64,000 nt of DNA from Flavobacteriales bacterium (GCA_018401695.1 JAGYKD010000001.1:784016-848015), one strand, 5' to 3'; counted from the stretch's first letter, positions 9,107 through 19,306 are shown. The notes: generated by a model from the letters alone, not told the origin. Program-made: numbers and translations.

Positions 9107-9841
9107 ATGCCTTTCGATTGCCACCTACATGTTGAAAAAGGACTGGAAGCCTACCCGTTTAAAGCCCTTGAGGCCAATGTCATTTTTAATTCTTTGGACT
9201 CCTACCAAAAACACCACGGCCAATACGCCCAGTTTTACCATTCCCTGATTTTTGATTTTAAGCACGAATGGGAACAAGTAAAGTCCATTGCAATGTCCGG
9301 TAAAATCCGTGCCTTTAAGGTGCATAGCCGCATTCAGCAACTTACCGAAGATGACTTAGAGCCTTTAGTGGGGGCGTACCAAGAGCTAAACCGTCCGATT
9401 CCCATCATATATGATGCCTTTTACTATGGAAGTGCATTGGAGCATCAACCCAGTCTTTCCTTTTTAATAAAGCTACACCAGGCCCTACCCAAAACCCGCT
9501 TCATTATTGCCCATGCAGGGGGCTACGAATTGCTCAAATACTTTTTTCACTTACGCGGACTAAAACGGGTGGGTTTTGACCTTTCGTTTTCCCTTCAATA
9601 TTTGCAGGATTCAAGCGTAGCTGCCGACCTAAAGAAACTTATTCGTTTTACCCCTGCCAATCGCTTGTTTTGGGGCTCTGATTTTCCCAGCGCCGACCCT
9701 CAATTGCAGTGGGACCTGCTTCAAACCTATTTTAGTGACTTAGATATAAGCGAACAAGACCGTCACACCATTTGCCATACTTCGTGGGAGCGTTTCACCA
9801 GCCTCCAAAACGATGGCTCCTACACCTGCTCCATGTTATGA
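9107..9841 (+). CDS. amidohydrolase-family TIM-barrel hydrolase
   Basis: 244 residues. The N-terminus PFDCHLHVEKG gives the HxH metal motif (H6, H8). AHAGGYELLKYF supplies the strand-6 histidine, and LFWGSDFPSADP near residue 190 the C-terminal aspartate, all as in Amidohydro_2 proteins (PF04909). The reaction could be a hydrolysis or decarboxylation of a small acid. It starts 10 bp after the aminotransferase, and its stop lies in the ATGA that opens the membrane gene at 9838. Confidence 0.75.
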   Translation: MPFDCHLHVEKGLEAYPFKALEANVIFNSLDSYQKHHGQYAQFYHSLIFDFKHEWEQVKSIAMSGKIRAFKVHSRIQQLTEDDLEPLVGAYQELNRPIPIIYDAFYYGSALEHQPSLSFLIKLHQALPKTRFIIAHAGGYELLKYFFHLRGLKRVGFDLSFSLQYLQDSSVAADLKKLIRFTPANRLFWGSDFPSADPQLQWDLLQTYFSDLDISEQDRHTICHTSWERFTSLQNDGSYTCSML

Positions 9842-11466
9842 AAACTCCTTTACTTTTTTTTGCGCTATTGGTTTGGTCGGCAATAATCTCCTGGTGGGGG
9901 GGAGAACGTTCCCAAAACTTTACCAGCCACAACGTTAAGGTATTCGACGGGGTCATGTACGAATACCAACAAGTGCGCCGGCATCAAAAATTTCAAGAGA
10001 ACTTTGGATTGGGCAACCGCTTACATTCTGCCTACAACGAGCTTTTGGCCAACCCAAATGCGGGGGCATATCATGCCCTCATTTGTTTGTTTTGGCCACA
10101 ATCGCTCCTTACCGACCAGGACCTTTGGCTACGCGGCACCATAGGGCTCTTTATTTTCTTTTGCCTGTTGTATTTGCTGCTAAGAAATCACCAAAAGTGG
10201 CTTTGGATTAGTGTAGTAATTCTGTGGGGCTTGCTGCCCGGTCATGTCCATGCCCGCTATGGAATCGGTTCATATATCCCTGATGGAATTGGCCTAGTTT
10301 GGTTAATGTCCGGCCTACTTGCCTTATACCAATTCCAAAATTCCGGAAATCGCCTTTGGTTTTTAGCCGCACCTTTGCTCTTGCTTTTAGGCATTGGCAT
10401 GCGGCTCAATTTGTTCGTTTACACTGCATTAATGATTTTGCCTTTGCTTTGGCCAAGCTTTAAAACTATGCGGCAATTTTCGCTTCGGCAGCAAGGGTTC
10501 CTTTGGGCTTGGCTGGCCATTAATTTGCTGGCTTTTGGTTTGTATCTGTACACTCGTTTCGACTGGTTTTGGGTATACAATACCCAGTTGGGCTATGGAA
10601 AAACAGGGCTCGGAGAGGCAATAACCCGCAGCCTCGAATGGTTTATGCTACTTCAGGGAACCGAAGGAATCGCCTTACATATTTTCTTTTTATTATTGGG
10701 CTTAATGGCCTTTCCCAAAGAACATATCCGTCTTTGGCGCATCTTATCCTTACCCTTTGTAATTATTTATGCCTTAAGCATACTAATTCTGCATGCACCC
10801 GAAAATCCGCACGTGCTCAATGCCGCTTTCCTCTCTTCTCCTTTCTTTTGCTTGAGCATAGGCCAACTTCTTAGTAAATACTTAACTGTAGGAAGAGGAC
10901 TAAAACCGGTGCTTTTCCCTGTAGTACTTAGTATTGCTTTAGTGTCTGCAATTGCCAACCAATCGGTGCTCTGGTCCCTCGAAAAACAAACCATGAATTT
11001 GTACCTCGCCCCCAAAAAGGCGGGAGAAGTCTTATTAAACGAATGGCAAGAAAAGAACAGCCCCTCCTTTCAATACTTGTTCTTTTTTGATGAGATGCTC
11101 GCAGTACCTCTTCAAGCCGAACTTTACAAATCCAAAGGTATTTGGATTCCAGAGCAAAAAAGCTTCTTCTTTAAGCGCCCATTTTTAGAACACAACGCAT
11201 CGTGCGCAACTCTAAACGACTGCATTTCGTACTACCTCGAATTGGCCAAAGGAATGGACCTTGTCGCAATTAACCGCCCCAATGGCCAAAGCAACAAGCT
11301 TAGAGCCGATTACCCCTTTGCCGACAGCACGGCACTCAGGGTTGAAGCCCTTATTTGGCAAAACCAGCAATGGCAGGTAGTAGACAGCATTACCTCCCCC
11401 ATTCACGGTTCTGTAGTGTTTTTACGAACTTCCAAAAAACAAGCCCACCTTGAGCAGAGTAGCTAG
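9838..11466 (+). CDS. multi-pass membrane protein, probable GT-C-type glycosyltransferase
   Basis: 542 residues from ATG 9838, which forms ATGA with the preceding stop. About ten hydrophobic helices fill residues 1-390, and a soluble C-terminal domain of about 150 residues follows. The first long loop is acidic and aromatic (VFDGVMYEYQQ), the place where ArnT/PMT-like GT-C enzymes carry catalytic acidic residues. No close family was recognised. With an SMR flippase and a GtrB-like loader in the same operon, the simplest reading is a three-part periplasmic side-chain glycosylation system in which this protein is the transferase. Confidence 0.6.
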   Translation: MKTPLLFFALLVWSAIISWWGGERSQNFTSHNVKVFDGVMYEYQQVRRHQKFQENFGLGNRLHSAYNELLANPNAGAYHALICLFWPQSLLTDQDLWLRGTIGLFIFFCLLYLLLRNHQKWLWISVVILWGLLPGHVHARYGIGSYIPDGIGLVWLMSGLLALYQFQNSGNRLWFLAAPLLLLLGIGMRLNLFVYTALMILPLLWPSFKTMRQFSLRQQGFLWAWLAINLLAFGLYLYTRFDWFWVYNTQLGYGKTGLGEAITRSLEWFMLLQGTEGIALHIFFLLLGLMAFPKEHIRLWRILSLPFVIIYALSILILHAPENPHVLNAAFLSSPFFCLSIGQLLSKYLTVGRGLKPVLFPVVLSIALVSAIANQSVLWSLEKQTMNLYLAPKKAGEVLLNEWQEKNSPSFQYLFFFDEMLAVPLQAELYKSKGIWIPEQKSFFFKRPFLEHNASCATLNDCISYYLELAKGMDLVAINRPNGQSNKLRADYPFADSTALRVEALIWQNQQWQVVDSITSPIHGSVVFLRTSKKQAHLEQSS

Positions 11467-12778
11467 ATGGATGGGGCCTCACATCCCCGCTATAACCCAA
11501 TTTCTGATTCGACACTATGCCGGTAAAAACACCCCTGTAATCAACCCAAAGGCAAGTGGTACGGCTTTTTTTAACACCCATGACCTTTCAGGGGGCGCAG
11601 CCAAAATTGTCCGAGCTCTTTTTTATGCACAAAAAGTTTCGGAGCCTGCCCATTTCTTTGTTCGCTACAAAAGAACGGAAGACTCCTCCATTCTTTGCAT
11701 TCCACCATTCAATAAAATCCCTTCGCGACTTAAATTTTATTTAGAATACGCAGCATTAAAAGAGGGTTGGTTGGATTACAACGCCCTTGACCCTTTGTCT
11801 ATTTTAACAAATAAAGCCTTCCAAAGCGCTGACTTGGTTCATTTCCATAACCTCCATGGAGGCTACTTTTCTTACGAGCTTTTGCCCTATCTGAGCCGCG
11901 GCAAAAAAGCCGTTTGGACCATCCACGACATGCACCCCCTCACCGGACATTGTGGCTTTTCTATGGAATGCGAAGGGTGGAAAACCGGCTGTGGAAACTG
12001 TCCGGACTTGAACATTTATCCAAGCATAAAAAAAGACCGCACCAAATATTTACACCAAAGAAAAAAAGCATTAATCCAACAGGCAAATCCGGTGTTGGTA
12101 AGCCCATCCATTTGGTTGGCCAAAAAACTTGAACGCGCCTTTCCGAAACTCCGTGTGGAGACCATACCAAATGGAGTAAATACCATGGTATTTTGTCCCG
12201 GCTCCAAAGAGAAAGCAAGGGCTGAATTAAACTTGCCCCAAGATGCCTTTCTATTGGTTTATGCTTCGGAGTTAGCCACCCAAAATCCGTACAAAGGAGG
12301 CGATGTAGTACGCGAATTGATTGGCTCAGAGCTCCCTCCCAACACTAAAATCATAACCATTGGAGGAAACGAGGCCAAACAATCGGAACAACATCTGCCC
12401 TATGGCTACATTGCTTCAGAACCAGAGATGGCCAAGCTGTTCCGGGCGGCAGACCTTATGGTCTATCCCACCAAAGCCGACAACCATCCCTTGGTGGTAA
12501 TGGAAGCTCTGGCTACCGGACTCCCGGTCCTTGCAACCGCCGAAGCCGGCATCCCCGAAATCATCGAAGACGGCGTGCAAGGTTGGCTAATGCCAAGAAC
12601 TACCGGTGCGGCTCCGTTTTTGCAGCGCATTCAAGAAATGGCCACTCAGCCTCAAAGCAGATGGACGGAAGCCCAAAACGCGGCCAGGAAACACGCTGAA
12701 GAAAACTTTACCTTGCAGGCCATGATTCAAGCCTATCAAAAACTTTACTCCTCTCTCCGAACTGAATCCCATGAATGA
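11450..12778 (+). CDS. glycosyltransferase family 4 (WcaC-like)
   Basis: 442 residues if the TTG at 11450 is used. ATG 11471, 4 bp after the previous stop, is an equally good start. Motifs: FNTHDLSGGAAKIV near the N-terminus, then WTIHDMHPLTGHCGF and a cysteine-rich CEGWKTGCGNCPDL seen in WcaC-like colanic-acid transferases. The C-terminal GT-B nucleotide-binding part has PTKADNHPLVVMEALATGLP with the EX7E-type region. It should act in the cytoplasm on the lipid-linked repeat unit. Confidence 0.85.
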   Translation: MSRVARWMGPHIPAITQFLIRHYAGKNTPVINPKASGTAFFNTHDLSGGAAKIVRALFYAQKVSEPAHFFVRYKRTEDSSILCIPPFNKIPSRLKFYLEYAALKEGWLDYNALDPLSILTNKAFQSADLVHFHNLHGGYFSYELLPYLSRGKKAVWTIHDMHPLTGHCGFSMECEGWKTGCGNCPDLNIYPSIKKDRTKYLHQRKKALIQQANPVLVSPSIWLAKKLERAFPKLRVETIPNGVNTMVFCPGSKEKARAELNLPQDAFLLVYASELATQNPYKGGDVVRELIGSELPPNTKIITIGGNEAKQSEQHLPYGYIASEPEMAKLFRAADLMVYPTKADNHPLVVMEALATGLPVLATAEAGIPEIIEDGVQGWLMPRTTGAAPFLQRIQEMATQPQSRWTEAQNAARKHAEENFTLQAMIQAYQKLYSSLRTESHE

Positions 12779-13604
12779 AGCTCCTCTTATTTCAGTAATT
12801 CTGGTGGTGCTTAACAACAAAGACTTTATTGGTCAAGCCATCGACAACTTTTTGGAACAACAGTGTCCGGAAGCCGAACTCGTAGTGGTAGATGGTGCAA
12901 GCACAGATGGTACCAAAGAGATTATTTGGGAATACGCTGCTAAGCACCAAAACATTAGTGCACTGAGCGAAAAAGATTCCGGGCAGTCCGACGCCATGAA
13001 CAAAGGAATCAACAGGGCCAGAGGAACCTATATTTCCTTTTTGAATGTAGACGACTTTTACCATCCCAATGCCCTAAACCAAGCCGTTGCAGCCATTAAA
13101 TCGCATAATTTTCCCAACTTTTTGGTGGCCAACTGCCACGTTTGGGCCGCCGACGGCTCCCTGGTTTTTCACAATAGACCTTCTAACCCCAGCCCACATG
13201 CCATAATTAGTGGCGAAACCCTGCTGGTGAACCCTTCGGCATACGTTTATAAAAAAGAGCTTCACGAAAAAGTGGGGCTGTATGCCCAAGACAACCACTA
13301 CAATATGGACCTGGAGTTTGTCTACAGTGCTGCTCTTATTTGCCCCTTTATTTACATAAATCAAGATTGGGGGAATTTTAGGATGCTTCCCAACACCAAA
13401 ACCTCCGAAGACATGGAGGCCGGGCGCTTAGAAAAGCGAAAAAAAGACCTCGCCAAACGTATTTTGACCAAAGCTCCTGCCCATATTCGATTAAAAGTCT
13501 ACGCCATCTGGACCCTTAAAGCCCTTAAAAAGAAAAAGTTTGCGTTTGCGAAAAAGGGTAAAGGCTATGCGCAAGCCCTCGCTTACAAATTTGGAATAAA
13601 ATAA
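12771..13604 (+). CDS. glycosyltransferase family 2 (WcaE-like)
   Basis: 277 residues. Motifs in order: ISVILVVLNNKDFIGQAI, ELVVVDGASTDGT, SEKDSGQSDAMNKGI and FLNVDDFY. The 'DGASTDGT' plus 'D.GQSDAMNKGI' pair is typical of the WcaE-like GT2 subgroup. The ATG overlaps the previous stop by 8 bp. The basic C-terminus (LKALKKKKFAFAKKGKG) may bind membrane lipid. Donor unknown. Confidence 0.85.
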   Translation: MNEAPLISVILVVLNNKDFIGQAIDNFLEQQCPEAELVVVDGASTDGTKEIIWEYAAKHQNISALSEKDSGQSDAMNKGINRARGTYISFLNVDDFYHPNALNQAVAAIKSHNFPNFLVANCHVWAADGSLVFHNRPSNPSPHAIISGETLLVNPSAYVYKKELHEKVGLYAQDNHYNMDLEFVYSAALICPFIYINQDWGNFRMLPNTKTSEDMEAGRLEKRKKDLAKRILTKAPAHIRLKVYAIWTLKALKKKKFAFAKKGKGYAQALAYKFGIK

Positions 13605-13615
13605 GGACCACTACC

Positions 13616-14647
13616 ATGCCTCAATATCCCGATCTTCCTCTTGGCGTTACTGTGCTTATCTCTACCTACAATGGAGCGCATAGACTAGCGCCCACTTTAA
13701 AGGCACTTGCCCATCAAAACTTGGATGGAATTCCGGGTGTGGAATTGTTGATTGTAGATAATGCCTCTACCGACGACACCAAGCAAACGGCCCTGGACTT
13801 ATGGCAAAAGCTTGAGGAACCCTACCCCTTAACTGTGCTAAATGAACCCAAACCCGGGAAACTAAACGCCCAGGAAACCGGGTTCAAGCATGCCCGTTAT
13901 GCCTTTATTATAACCTGCGACGATGACAATGCCTTTGTATCCGATTACCTGCAAATGGGCTACCAGTGCTTGGTGCAAAACCCCAAGGTGGGAGTTCTGG
14001 GCGGACAGGGCTTTCCAAAAACTACGGTGCCCCTCCCAAAATGGTTTGACACCTACGCCTACCGCTTTGCCTGTGGCCCCCAAGCTCCACGCTCCGGCAA
14101 TGTAAACCCCACCCGAAATGTGGTGTATGGCGCCGGCATGTGGGTCCGAATGAAGGCCTACCACCAAATGAAAGCTCTGGACTACCGCTTTTTAATTACC
14201 AGCCGTACCGGAAAAAAACTCAAAGGTGGTGGCGAAGACGGCGAACTGTGTTGGGCCATTCGCTTCTTGGGATACCAAGTTTGGTACCTCGAAGAAATGA
14301 AATTCGACCACTACATTCCGGCAGAACGCCTTAACGACGAACACCTAAAAAGGCTCTTGATTGGCCAAGGAGCTAACGGCCCCCTAAACAATTTGCACTA
14401 CCGCATCGCTTATGGCGATTTAAAAAAGGTTCCCTCCTTTTTTTGGCTCCGGGAGTGGCTCTATAACTTAAGAGACTTTTTTAGGCTTCATACCATTGCC
14501 GATAAAAAGATACGCAGCAACGAAAAACAAAGGCTGTTGGTCAACTTATCTTTTATCCTTCAAGCCAGAAGTACCTACGACAAACAAGCCAAACAAGTAC
14601 TAGATTACTACAAACGATGCGAAAGTCTCCGTTCTTCTCTGTCGTAA
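13616..14647 (+). CDS. glycosyltransferase family 2
   Basis: 343 residues: VTVLISTYNGAHRLAPTLKA, ELLIVDNASTDDT, GKLNAQETGFKHAR and the metal site TCDDDNAF. The middle part (YGAGMWVRMKAYHQM, then GGGEDGELCWAIRFLGYQ) has the ED..L acceptor-site pattern of inverting GT2 enzymes. It starts 11 bp after the previous gene and overlaps the next by 31 bp. Confidence 0.85.
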   Translation: MPQYPDLPLGVTVLISTYNGAHRLAPTLKALAHQNLDGIPGVELLIVDNASTDDTKQTALDLWQKLEEPYPLTVLNEPKPGKLNAQETGFKHARYAFIITCDDDNAFVSDYLQMGYQCLVQNPKVGVLGGQGFPKTTVPLPKWFDTYAYRFACGPQAPRSGNVNPTRNVVYGAGMWVRMKAYHQMKALDYRFLITSRTGKKLKGGGEDGELCWAIRFLGYQVWYLEEMKFDHYIPAERLNDEHLKRLLIGQGANGPLNNLHYRIAYGDLKKVPSFFWLREWLYNLRDFFRLHTIADKKIRSNEKQRLLVNLSFILQARSTYDKQAKQVLDYYKRCESLRSSLS

Positions 14648-15555
14648 TTCCGGTCTACAACCGGAAGCATCGCATCGAAAAGGCGGTGAAATCCATGCTA
14701 GACCAGACTTTTAAGGATTGGGAGCTGTTGCTTATAGATGATGCTTCCACCGACGGGAGTTTTGAATTCATGCAAGGTTTTAAAGACCCCAGAATAAAAG
14801 TTTTTCAAAACCAAACCAACCAAGAACGCTGCCGTACCCGAAACCGGGGAATAGAACTTGCTTCCGGTAAATACATTGCTTTCTTAGACAGCGACGACTA
14901 CCACCTTCCTCAACACTATCAAGAATTGTATGAGGCCATTGAGGCTGCCGGCTTTCCTAAGGCCTTCTTTTTTACCAACGCTTGGAACGAAACCGAGGAG
15001 GGTGAACGATCCGAACGCTTATGCCCCCCATTGGAATCCATGCCAATTCCCAATTATTTTTTGAGGCATACCGTTAATCCTCAACGCTGGGCCGTTCATG
15101 CCGATTTAATGAGGGAACACCCCTTTGACCCCAACATACAAATTGCCGAGGATATGGAAACCAGCCTTCGAATTTGCTTTTCGGGTGCTCCAGTTCACCA
15201 AATCCCCAAAAGAACCACCGTGTATGTGGCAGCATCCGACAGCTTTACCCATGGGGCAAGCAACAAATGGGAGCGGGAACTGGACGCATTGAAAAAAATT
15301 TTCAAAAAACCGGCTTTCAAAGGCAAACTTCCCAAAAAGGAAACCCACCGATTAATCAGTATGTGCTTTTTTCATTTGGCCATGAAAGCCTTTCAAAACC
15401 AAGAGTCTACAAAGGTCCTAAGCTTTGGACTCCGTTCTTTTTTCCTTTGTCCTGCAGGCTATAACAGAAAAACCAACAAACCCCTGTTTGTAGCTTTAAT
15501 TTACAATATTCCTTTGCTTGGCCCTGTGCTGCAAAAAATTAAAAAAAGCCCCTAA
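14617..15555 (+). CDS. glycosyltransferase family 2
   Basis: 312 residues: FFSVVIPVYNRKHRIEKAV, ELLLIDDASTDGSFEF, RCRTRNRGIELASGKYIAFLDSDD. The DSDD metal site sits near residue 91, and IAEDMETSLRI gives the acceptor-side ED. The start lies 31 bp inside the previous frame, which implies coupled translation. The hydrophobic C-terminus ends in a lysine cluster (KIKKSP). It is the last gene before a 146-bp gap in which nothing was recognised. Confidence 0.85.
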   Translation: MRKSPFFSVVIPVYNRKHRIEKAVKSMLDQTFKDWELLLIDDASTDGSFEFMQGFKDPRIKVFQNQTNQERCRTRNRGIELASGKYIAFLDSDDYHLPQHYQELYEAIEAAGFPKAFFFTNAWNETEEGERSERLCPPLESMPIPNYFLRHTVNPQRWAVHADLMREHPFDPNIQIAEDMETSLRICFSGAPVHQIPKRTTVYVAASDSFTHGASNKWERELDALKKIFKKPAFKGKLPKKETHRLISMCFFHLAMKAFQNQESTKVLSFGLRSFFLCPAGYNRKTNKPLFVALIYNIPLLGPVLQKIKKSP

Positions 15556-15701
15556 TGCATCTTTTGGCAAAACAAAAACCACCCCCTTAAAAGACTTGGA
15601 AAAAGAAAATACCTCCTTTCTGCCCAAAAAGTCCTTGGATTCGCTCCATTTCATCGAAGAAAACCTTTAATTAGCGTCTCAAGAACATGAGCAACTAACC
15701 T

Positions 15702-16472
15702 ATGAAAGCTGTAATCTTAGCCGGAGGTCTTGGCACCCGCATTTCCGAAGAAAGCATGTACAAACCCAAACCCATGGTCGAAATTGGTGGTAAACCCATC
15801 CTTTGGCACATTATGAAAATTTACAGCACTCATGGAATCAACGATTTTATTATCTGCTGCGGCTACAAGGGGTACCAAATCAAAGAATATTTCGCCAACT
15901 ACTTCTTGCATATGTCCGATGTCACTATTGACATGGCCAACAACAACATGGAAGTGCACCACAGAAATGCCGAACCCTGGAAAGTAACCTTGGTAGACAC
16001 CGGAGAAAGCACACTCACCGGCGGCAGATTAAAAAGAGTCGCCGACTATTTAGGAAACGAAAGCTTTTGCTTTACCTACGGCGATGGCGTTGCCGATATC
16101 GACATTCAAGCCTTGGTAAAATTCCACAAAGAACAAGGCAAATTGGCTACCATTACGGCCATTCAACCCCAAGGCCGCTATGGTGCCCTTGGCCTAAATG
16201 GAAATTTAGTAGAGCAGTTTCAAGAAAAGCCCGCAGGAGACGGAGCTTGGGTAAATGGCGGATTCTTTGTGCTCGAACCCTCCGTGGTTCATTACATCAA
16301 AGACGACAAAACCAGCTGGGAACTCGAACCTCTCCTTAAAATTACCGCCGAAAAGCAACTTGCCGCCTACTACCACAACGGATTCTGGCAAGCCATGGAT
16401 ACCCTACGCGATAAAAACCAGCTGGAAAAGCTTTGGCAAGAAGGAAACGCCCCATGGAAAATTTGGAAATAA
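15702..16472 (+). CDS. rfbF: glucose-1-phosphate cytidylyltransferase
   Basis: It makes CDP-glucose from CTP and glucose-1-phosphate, the entry step to CDP-6-deoxyhexoses. 256 residues, as usual for RfbF. The N-terminal signature [20 protein letters not shown] with [23 protein letters not shown] is diagnostic, and [11 protein letters not shown] is the metal-binding stretch. The dehydratase gene starts 19 bp inside its 3' end. Confidence 0.93.
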   Translation: MKAVILAGGLGTRISEESMYKPKPMVEIGGKPILWHIMKIYSTHGINDFIICCGYKGYQIKEYFANYFLHMSDVTIDMANNNMEVHHRNAEPWKVTLVDTGESTLTGGRLKRVADYLGNESFCFTYGDGVADIDIQALVKFHKEQGKLATITAIQPQGRYGALGLNGNLVEQFQEKPAGDGAWVNGGFFVLEPSVVHYIKDDKTSWELEPLLKITAEKQLAAYYHNGFWQAMDTLRDKNQLEKLWQEGNAPWKIWK

Positions 16473-17527
16473 AAAAGCTGCTCCAACTATTTGAAGGAAA
16501 ACGCGTCCTTGTAACCGGCCACACCGGATTCAAAGGAAGCTGGCTCGCTCTTTGGCTCCACCACCTAGGTGCCAAAGTCTCCGGTATTGCCTTAGATCCC
16601 GACCAAAAGCCCAATCACTTTTCCCTCTTGAACCTCCCTATTCAAGACCTAAGAATCGATATTCGGAATCGCCCCGACCTGGAAAAGGCCGTAAAAGGAA
16701 TCAACCCCGAAATGGTTTTCCACTTGGCGGCTCAACCTTTGGTCCGCCGAAGTTATCGGGAACCGGTAAACACTTGGGAAACCAATGTAATGGGGTCCAT
16801 CCACCTCTTAGAAGCCATCAGAGGCTGCTCAGCCACCAAAGCCGCTGTTTTTGTTACTACCGACAAGGTCTATAAAAACCAGGAATGGGACTGGGGGTAT
16901 AGAGAAAACGACCCCTTAGGAGGCCACGACCCTTACAGCTACTCCAAATCTGCCATGGAATTCGCCATCGATTGTTACCGGCAATCCTTTTTTCAAGAAT
17001 CCACTGCTCCTGCCATTGCTTCTGCACGTGCCGGAAATGTAATTGGAGGAGGAGACTGGTCCGAGGACCGGCTAATTCCGGACTTGGTAAGGGCCGTAGC
17101 CATGGGCAACCCCATTCAATTAAGGTATCCCCAGGCAACCCGCCCCTGGCAGCATGTCCTGGAATGCCTATGGGGCTATTTGATGCTTGCCGGCAAGCTT
17201 TGGAACGGTGAAAGAAATTTTGCTCAAGCCTGGAACTTTGGCCCCGTGCCGGAAGACAATAGAATGGTTATTGAAGTGCTCGCTTCCTTAAAAAACCACT
17301 GGCCCGATTTGGATTGGAAAATGCCTGAACAAAAACCAGACTTGCACGAGTCGGGAATGCTGTATTTAGACCACTCCAAAGCAAAACGCGCCTTAAATTG
17401 GAAACCCGTTTGGTCGCTTGATGAAGCCCTAATGCATACTGCCCAATGGTACAAAGCCTACTACCAAAGCCAACACGTGCTTTCCATGCAACAACTTCAG
17501 CGCTTTCTGAATGAGCTTAGCTCCTGA
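16454..17527 (+). CDS. rfbG: CDP-glucose 4,6-dehydratase
   Basis: An NAD-dependent SDR enzyme converting CDP-glucose to CDP-4-keto-6-deoxyglucose. 357 residues from ATG 16454 ([20 protein letters not shown]); the typical length is about 359. Seen: [16 protein letters not shown] (NAD motif) and [11 protein letters not shown] (YxxxK). Its start overlaps rfbF by 19 bp. The upstream ATG 16433 would extend deeper into rfbF and is less likely. Confidence 0.93.
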   Translation: MENLEIKKLLQLFEGKRVLVTGHTGFKGSWLALWLHHLGAKVSGIALDPDQKPNHFSLLNLPIQDLRIDIRNRPDLEKAVKGINPEMVFHLAAQPLVRRSYREPVNTWETNVMGSIHLLEAIRGCSATKAAVFVTTDKVYKNQEWDWGYRENDPLGGHDPYSYSKSAMEFAIDCYRQSFFQESTAPAIASARAGNVIGGGDWSEDRLIPDLVRAVAMGNPIQLRYPQATRPWQHVLECLWGYLMLAGKLWNGERNFAQAWNFGPVPEDNRMVIEVLASLKNHWPDLDWKMPEQKPDLHESGMLYLDHSKAKRALNWKPVWSLDEALMHTAQWYKAYYQSQHVLSMQQLQRFLNELSS

Positions 17528-17532
17528 CTTCT

Positions 17533-18057
17533 ATGACTCTAGAAAAAACCCCACTGAAAGACCTGTATTTAGCCAAAGGAAACGCCATTGGAGACCATAG
17601 AGGCAGTTTTGAACGCTTGTTTTGCTCCAAGGAGCTTGAACTACCCTTGAAAAATCGTACCATAGTACAAATCAATCAGTCCATTACCACTAAGGTGGGA
17701 GCTGTTAGGGGTTTGCACTACCAAAAAGCTCCATTTCAAGAAATGAAATGGGTGCGCTGCCTCGAAGGAAAAGTCTTCGATATCGCTCTAGATATTCGTC
17801 TCGACTCCCCAACTCGATTTCAATGGTTCGCCACAGAACTTTCGCCACAAAACCATACCATGATGATCATTCCCGAAGGGTTTGCCCATGGGTTTCAAGT
17901 GCTCGAAGGCCCTGCAAGACTGCTTTACCTGCATACCGAATTTTATACCCCCGAAGCCGAAGGAGGATTTCACCTCCTCGATCCCAAACTTAAGATTCAA
18001 TTACCTTTGCCGGTATCGGAAATGTCCGAACGTGACCAACAACACCCCTGGATTTAG
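17533..18057 (+). CDS. RmlC-like NDP-4-keto-6-deoxyhexose 3,5-epimerase
   Basis: 174 residues of the RmlC cupin family: GAVRGLHYQKAPFQEMK (catalytic His in LHYQ, Lys in the following strand), IPEGFAHGFQVL, and YLHTEFYTPEAEGG with the catalytic Tyr region. It lies 5 bp after rfbG and 16 bp before the C-methyltransferase. It therefore probably epimerises a CDP-4-keto-6-deoxyhexose, not the dTDP substrate of true RmlC. Whether it acts at C3, C5 or both is not visible. Confidence 0.85.
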   Translation: MTLEKTPLKDLYLAKGNAIGDHRGSFERLFCSKELELPLKNRTIVQINQSITTKVGAVRGLHYQKAPFQEMKWVRCLEGKVFDIALDIRLDSPTRFQWFATELSPQNHTMMIIPEGFAHGFQVLEGPARLLYLHTEFYTPEAEGGFHLLDPKLKIQLPLPVSEMSERDQQHPWI

Positions 18058-18073
18058 CACCAACACCCCAACG

Positions 18074-19303
18074 ATGAACTGCCGACATTGCCACAGCCCG
18101 CTCTCCCTTTCTTTTGCAGACCTGAATACCGCTCCTCCTTCCAATGCCTACCTTAAACCGGAGGACCTCTCCAAGCCCGAGCCTTTCTACCCTTTGCGTA
18201 CCATGGTTTGCACCCAATGTTGGCTGGTTCAAACCCAGGATTTTACCTCCGCAGAAGATGTCTTTACTCCGGAGTATGGATACTTCTCCTCCATGTCTTC
18301 CAGCTGGTTGGAGCATGCAAAAACCTACGTAAACCAAATTACCCAAAGGTTGGAGCTCAACAACCACCATTTTGTGGTGGAAATAGCCTCGAACGACGGA
18401 TACCTCCTCAAAAACTTTAAAGAAAAAAACATCCCCTGCCTGGGCATTGAACCAACGCACAGCACCGCTGAAGCCTCCAGAGCCCTTGGTATTGAAACCC
18501 TTGAATCGTTTTTTGGAAAATCCCTGGCCGGGGAGCTGGCTCAAAATGGAAACCAAGCCGATTTAATTATTGGCAATAATGTGTATGCCCATGTCCCCGA
18601 CTTAAATGACTTCACCGCAGGGCTAAGGCAGTTACTAAAACCCGAAGGCACCATAACCCTTGAGTTCCCGCACCTTAAAAACCTGGTGGACCTAAACCAG
18701 TTCGATACCATTTACCACGAACACTTCTCCTATTTTTCGCTGTGCTCGGTTTGTGGCGTTTTGGAGTCCCACGCACTTAGGGTATACGATGTAGAACAAA
18801 TCCCTACCCATGGCGGCTCTTTACGCTTGTTTATTTGCCATAAAGACGCGTTAACCCTGCCCGAAAAACCTGCCGTTGCACAACTCCTTACTGCCGAAAT
18901 GGAGGCGGGAATGCAAACAGAAGCCTACTATACCAACATGCAATCCAAAATCCGTAAGGTACGGGCTCAGCTTTGGCAATTTTTGCTCGAAAAAGAAGCG
19001 CAAAACGCCAAGGTTGCTGCTTATGGTGCCGCTGCGAAAGGAAACACCTTGCTTAATTACTGCGGGGTTAAAGACCACGATATTATTCGCTACGTGGTAG
19101 ATGCTTCCGAATACAAAAAAGGACGCTTTATGCCCGGCTCTCGGATCCCAATTGTAGCCTTAGATCATCTTTTGGAGGACAAACCCGATTTTATCCTTAT
19201 TTTTCCTTGGAACCTGAAAAAGGAAATCCAAATTGTTCTGCAAGATGCGCGCTCCTGGGGCGCACAATTCGTTACCTTTATTCCTGAACTCAAGGTAGAT
19301 TAA
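18074..19303 (+). CDS. sugar C-methyltransferase with N-terminal zinc site
   Basis: 409 residues from ATG 18074 (MNCRHCHSPL), the normal size for TylC3/NovU-type NDP-sugar 3-C-methyltransferases. A zinc site is formed by C3/C6 and C46/C49 (CTQC). The SAM motif VVEIASNDGYLLKNF and YHEHFSYFSL, with the catalytic Tyr/His/Glu region of this family, follow. The C-terminal third (AYGAAAKGNTLLNY, then FILIFPWNLKKEI) is the family's second Rossmann-like domain. A 5' extension to 17882 would lie entirely in the epimerase gene and is rejected. Confidence 0.9.
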   Translation: MNCRHCHSPLSLSFADLNTAPPSNAYLKPEDLSKPEPFYPLRTMVCTQCWLVQTQDFTSAEDVFTPEYGYFSSMSSSWLEHAKTYVNQITQRLELNNHHFVVEIASNDGYLLKNFKEKNIPCLGIEPTHSTAEASRALGIETLESFFGKSLAGELAQNGNQADLIIGNNVYAHVPDLNDFTAGLRQLLKPEGTITLEFPHLKNLVDLNQFDTIYHEHFSYFSLCSVCGVLESHALRVYDVEQIPTHGGSLRLFICHKDALTLPEKPAVAQLLTAEMEAGMQTEAYYTNMQSKIRKVRAQLWQFLLEKEAQNAKVAAYGAAAKGNTLLNYCGVKDHDIIRYVVDASEYKKGRFMPGSRIPIVALDHLLEDKPDFILIFPWNLKKEIQIVLQDARSWGAQFVTFIPELKVD

Positions 19304-19306
19304 TCT

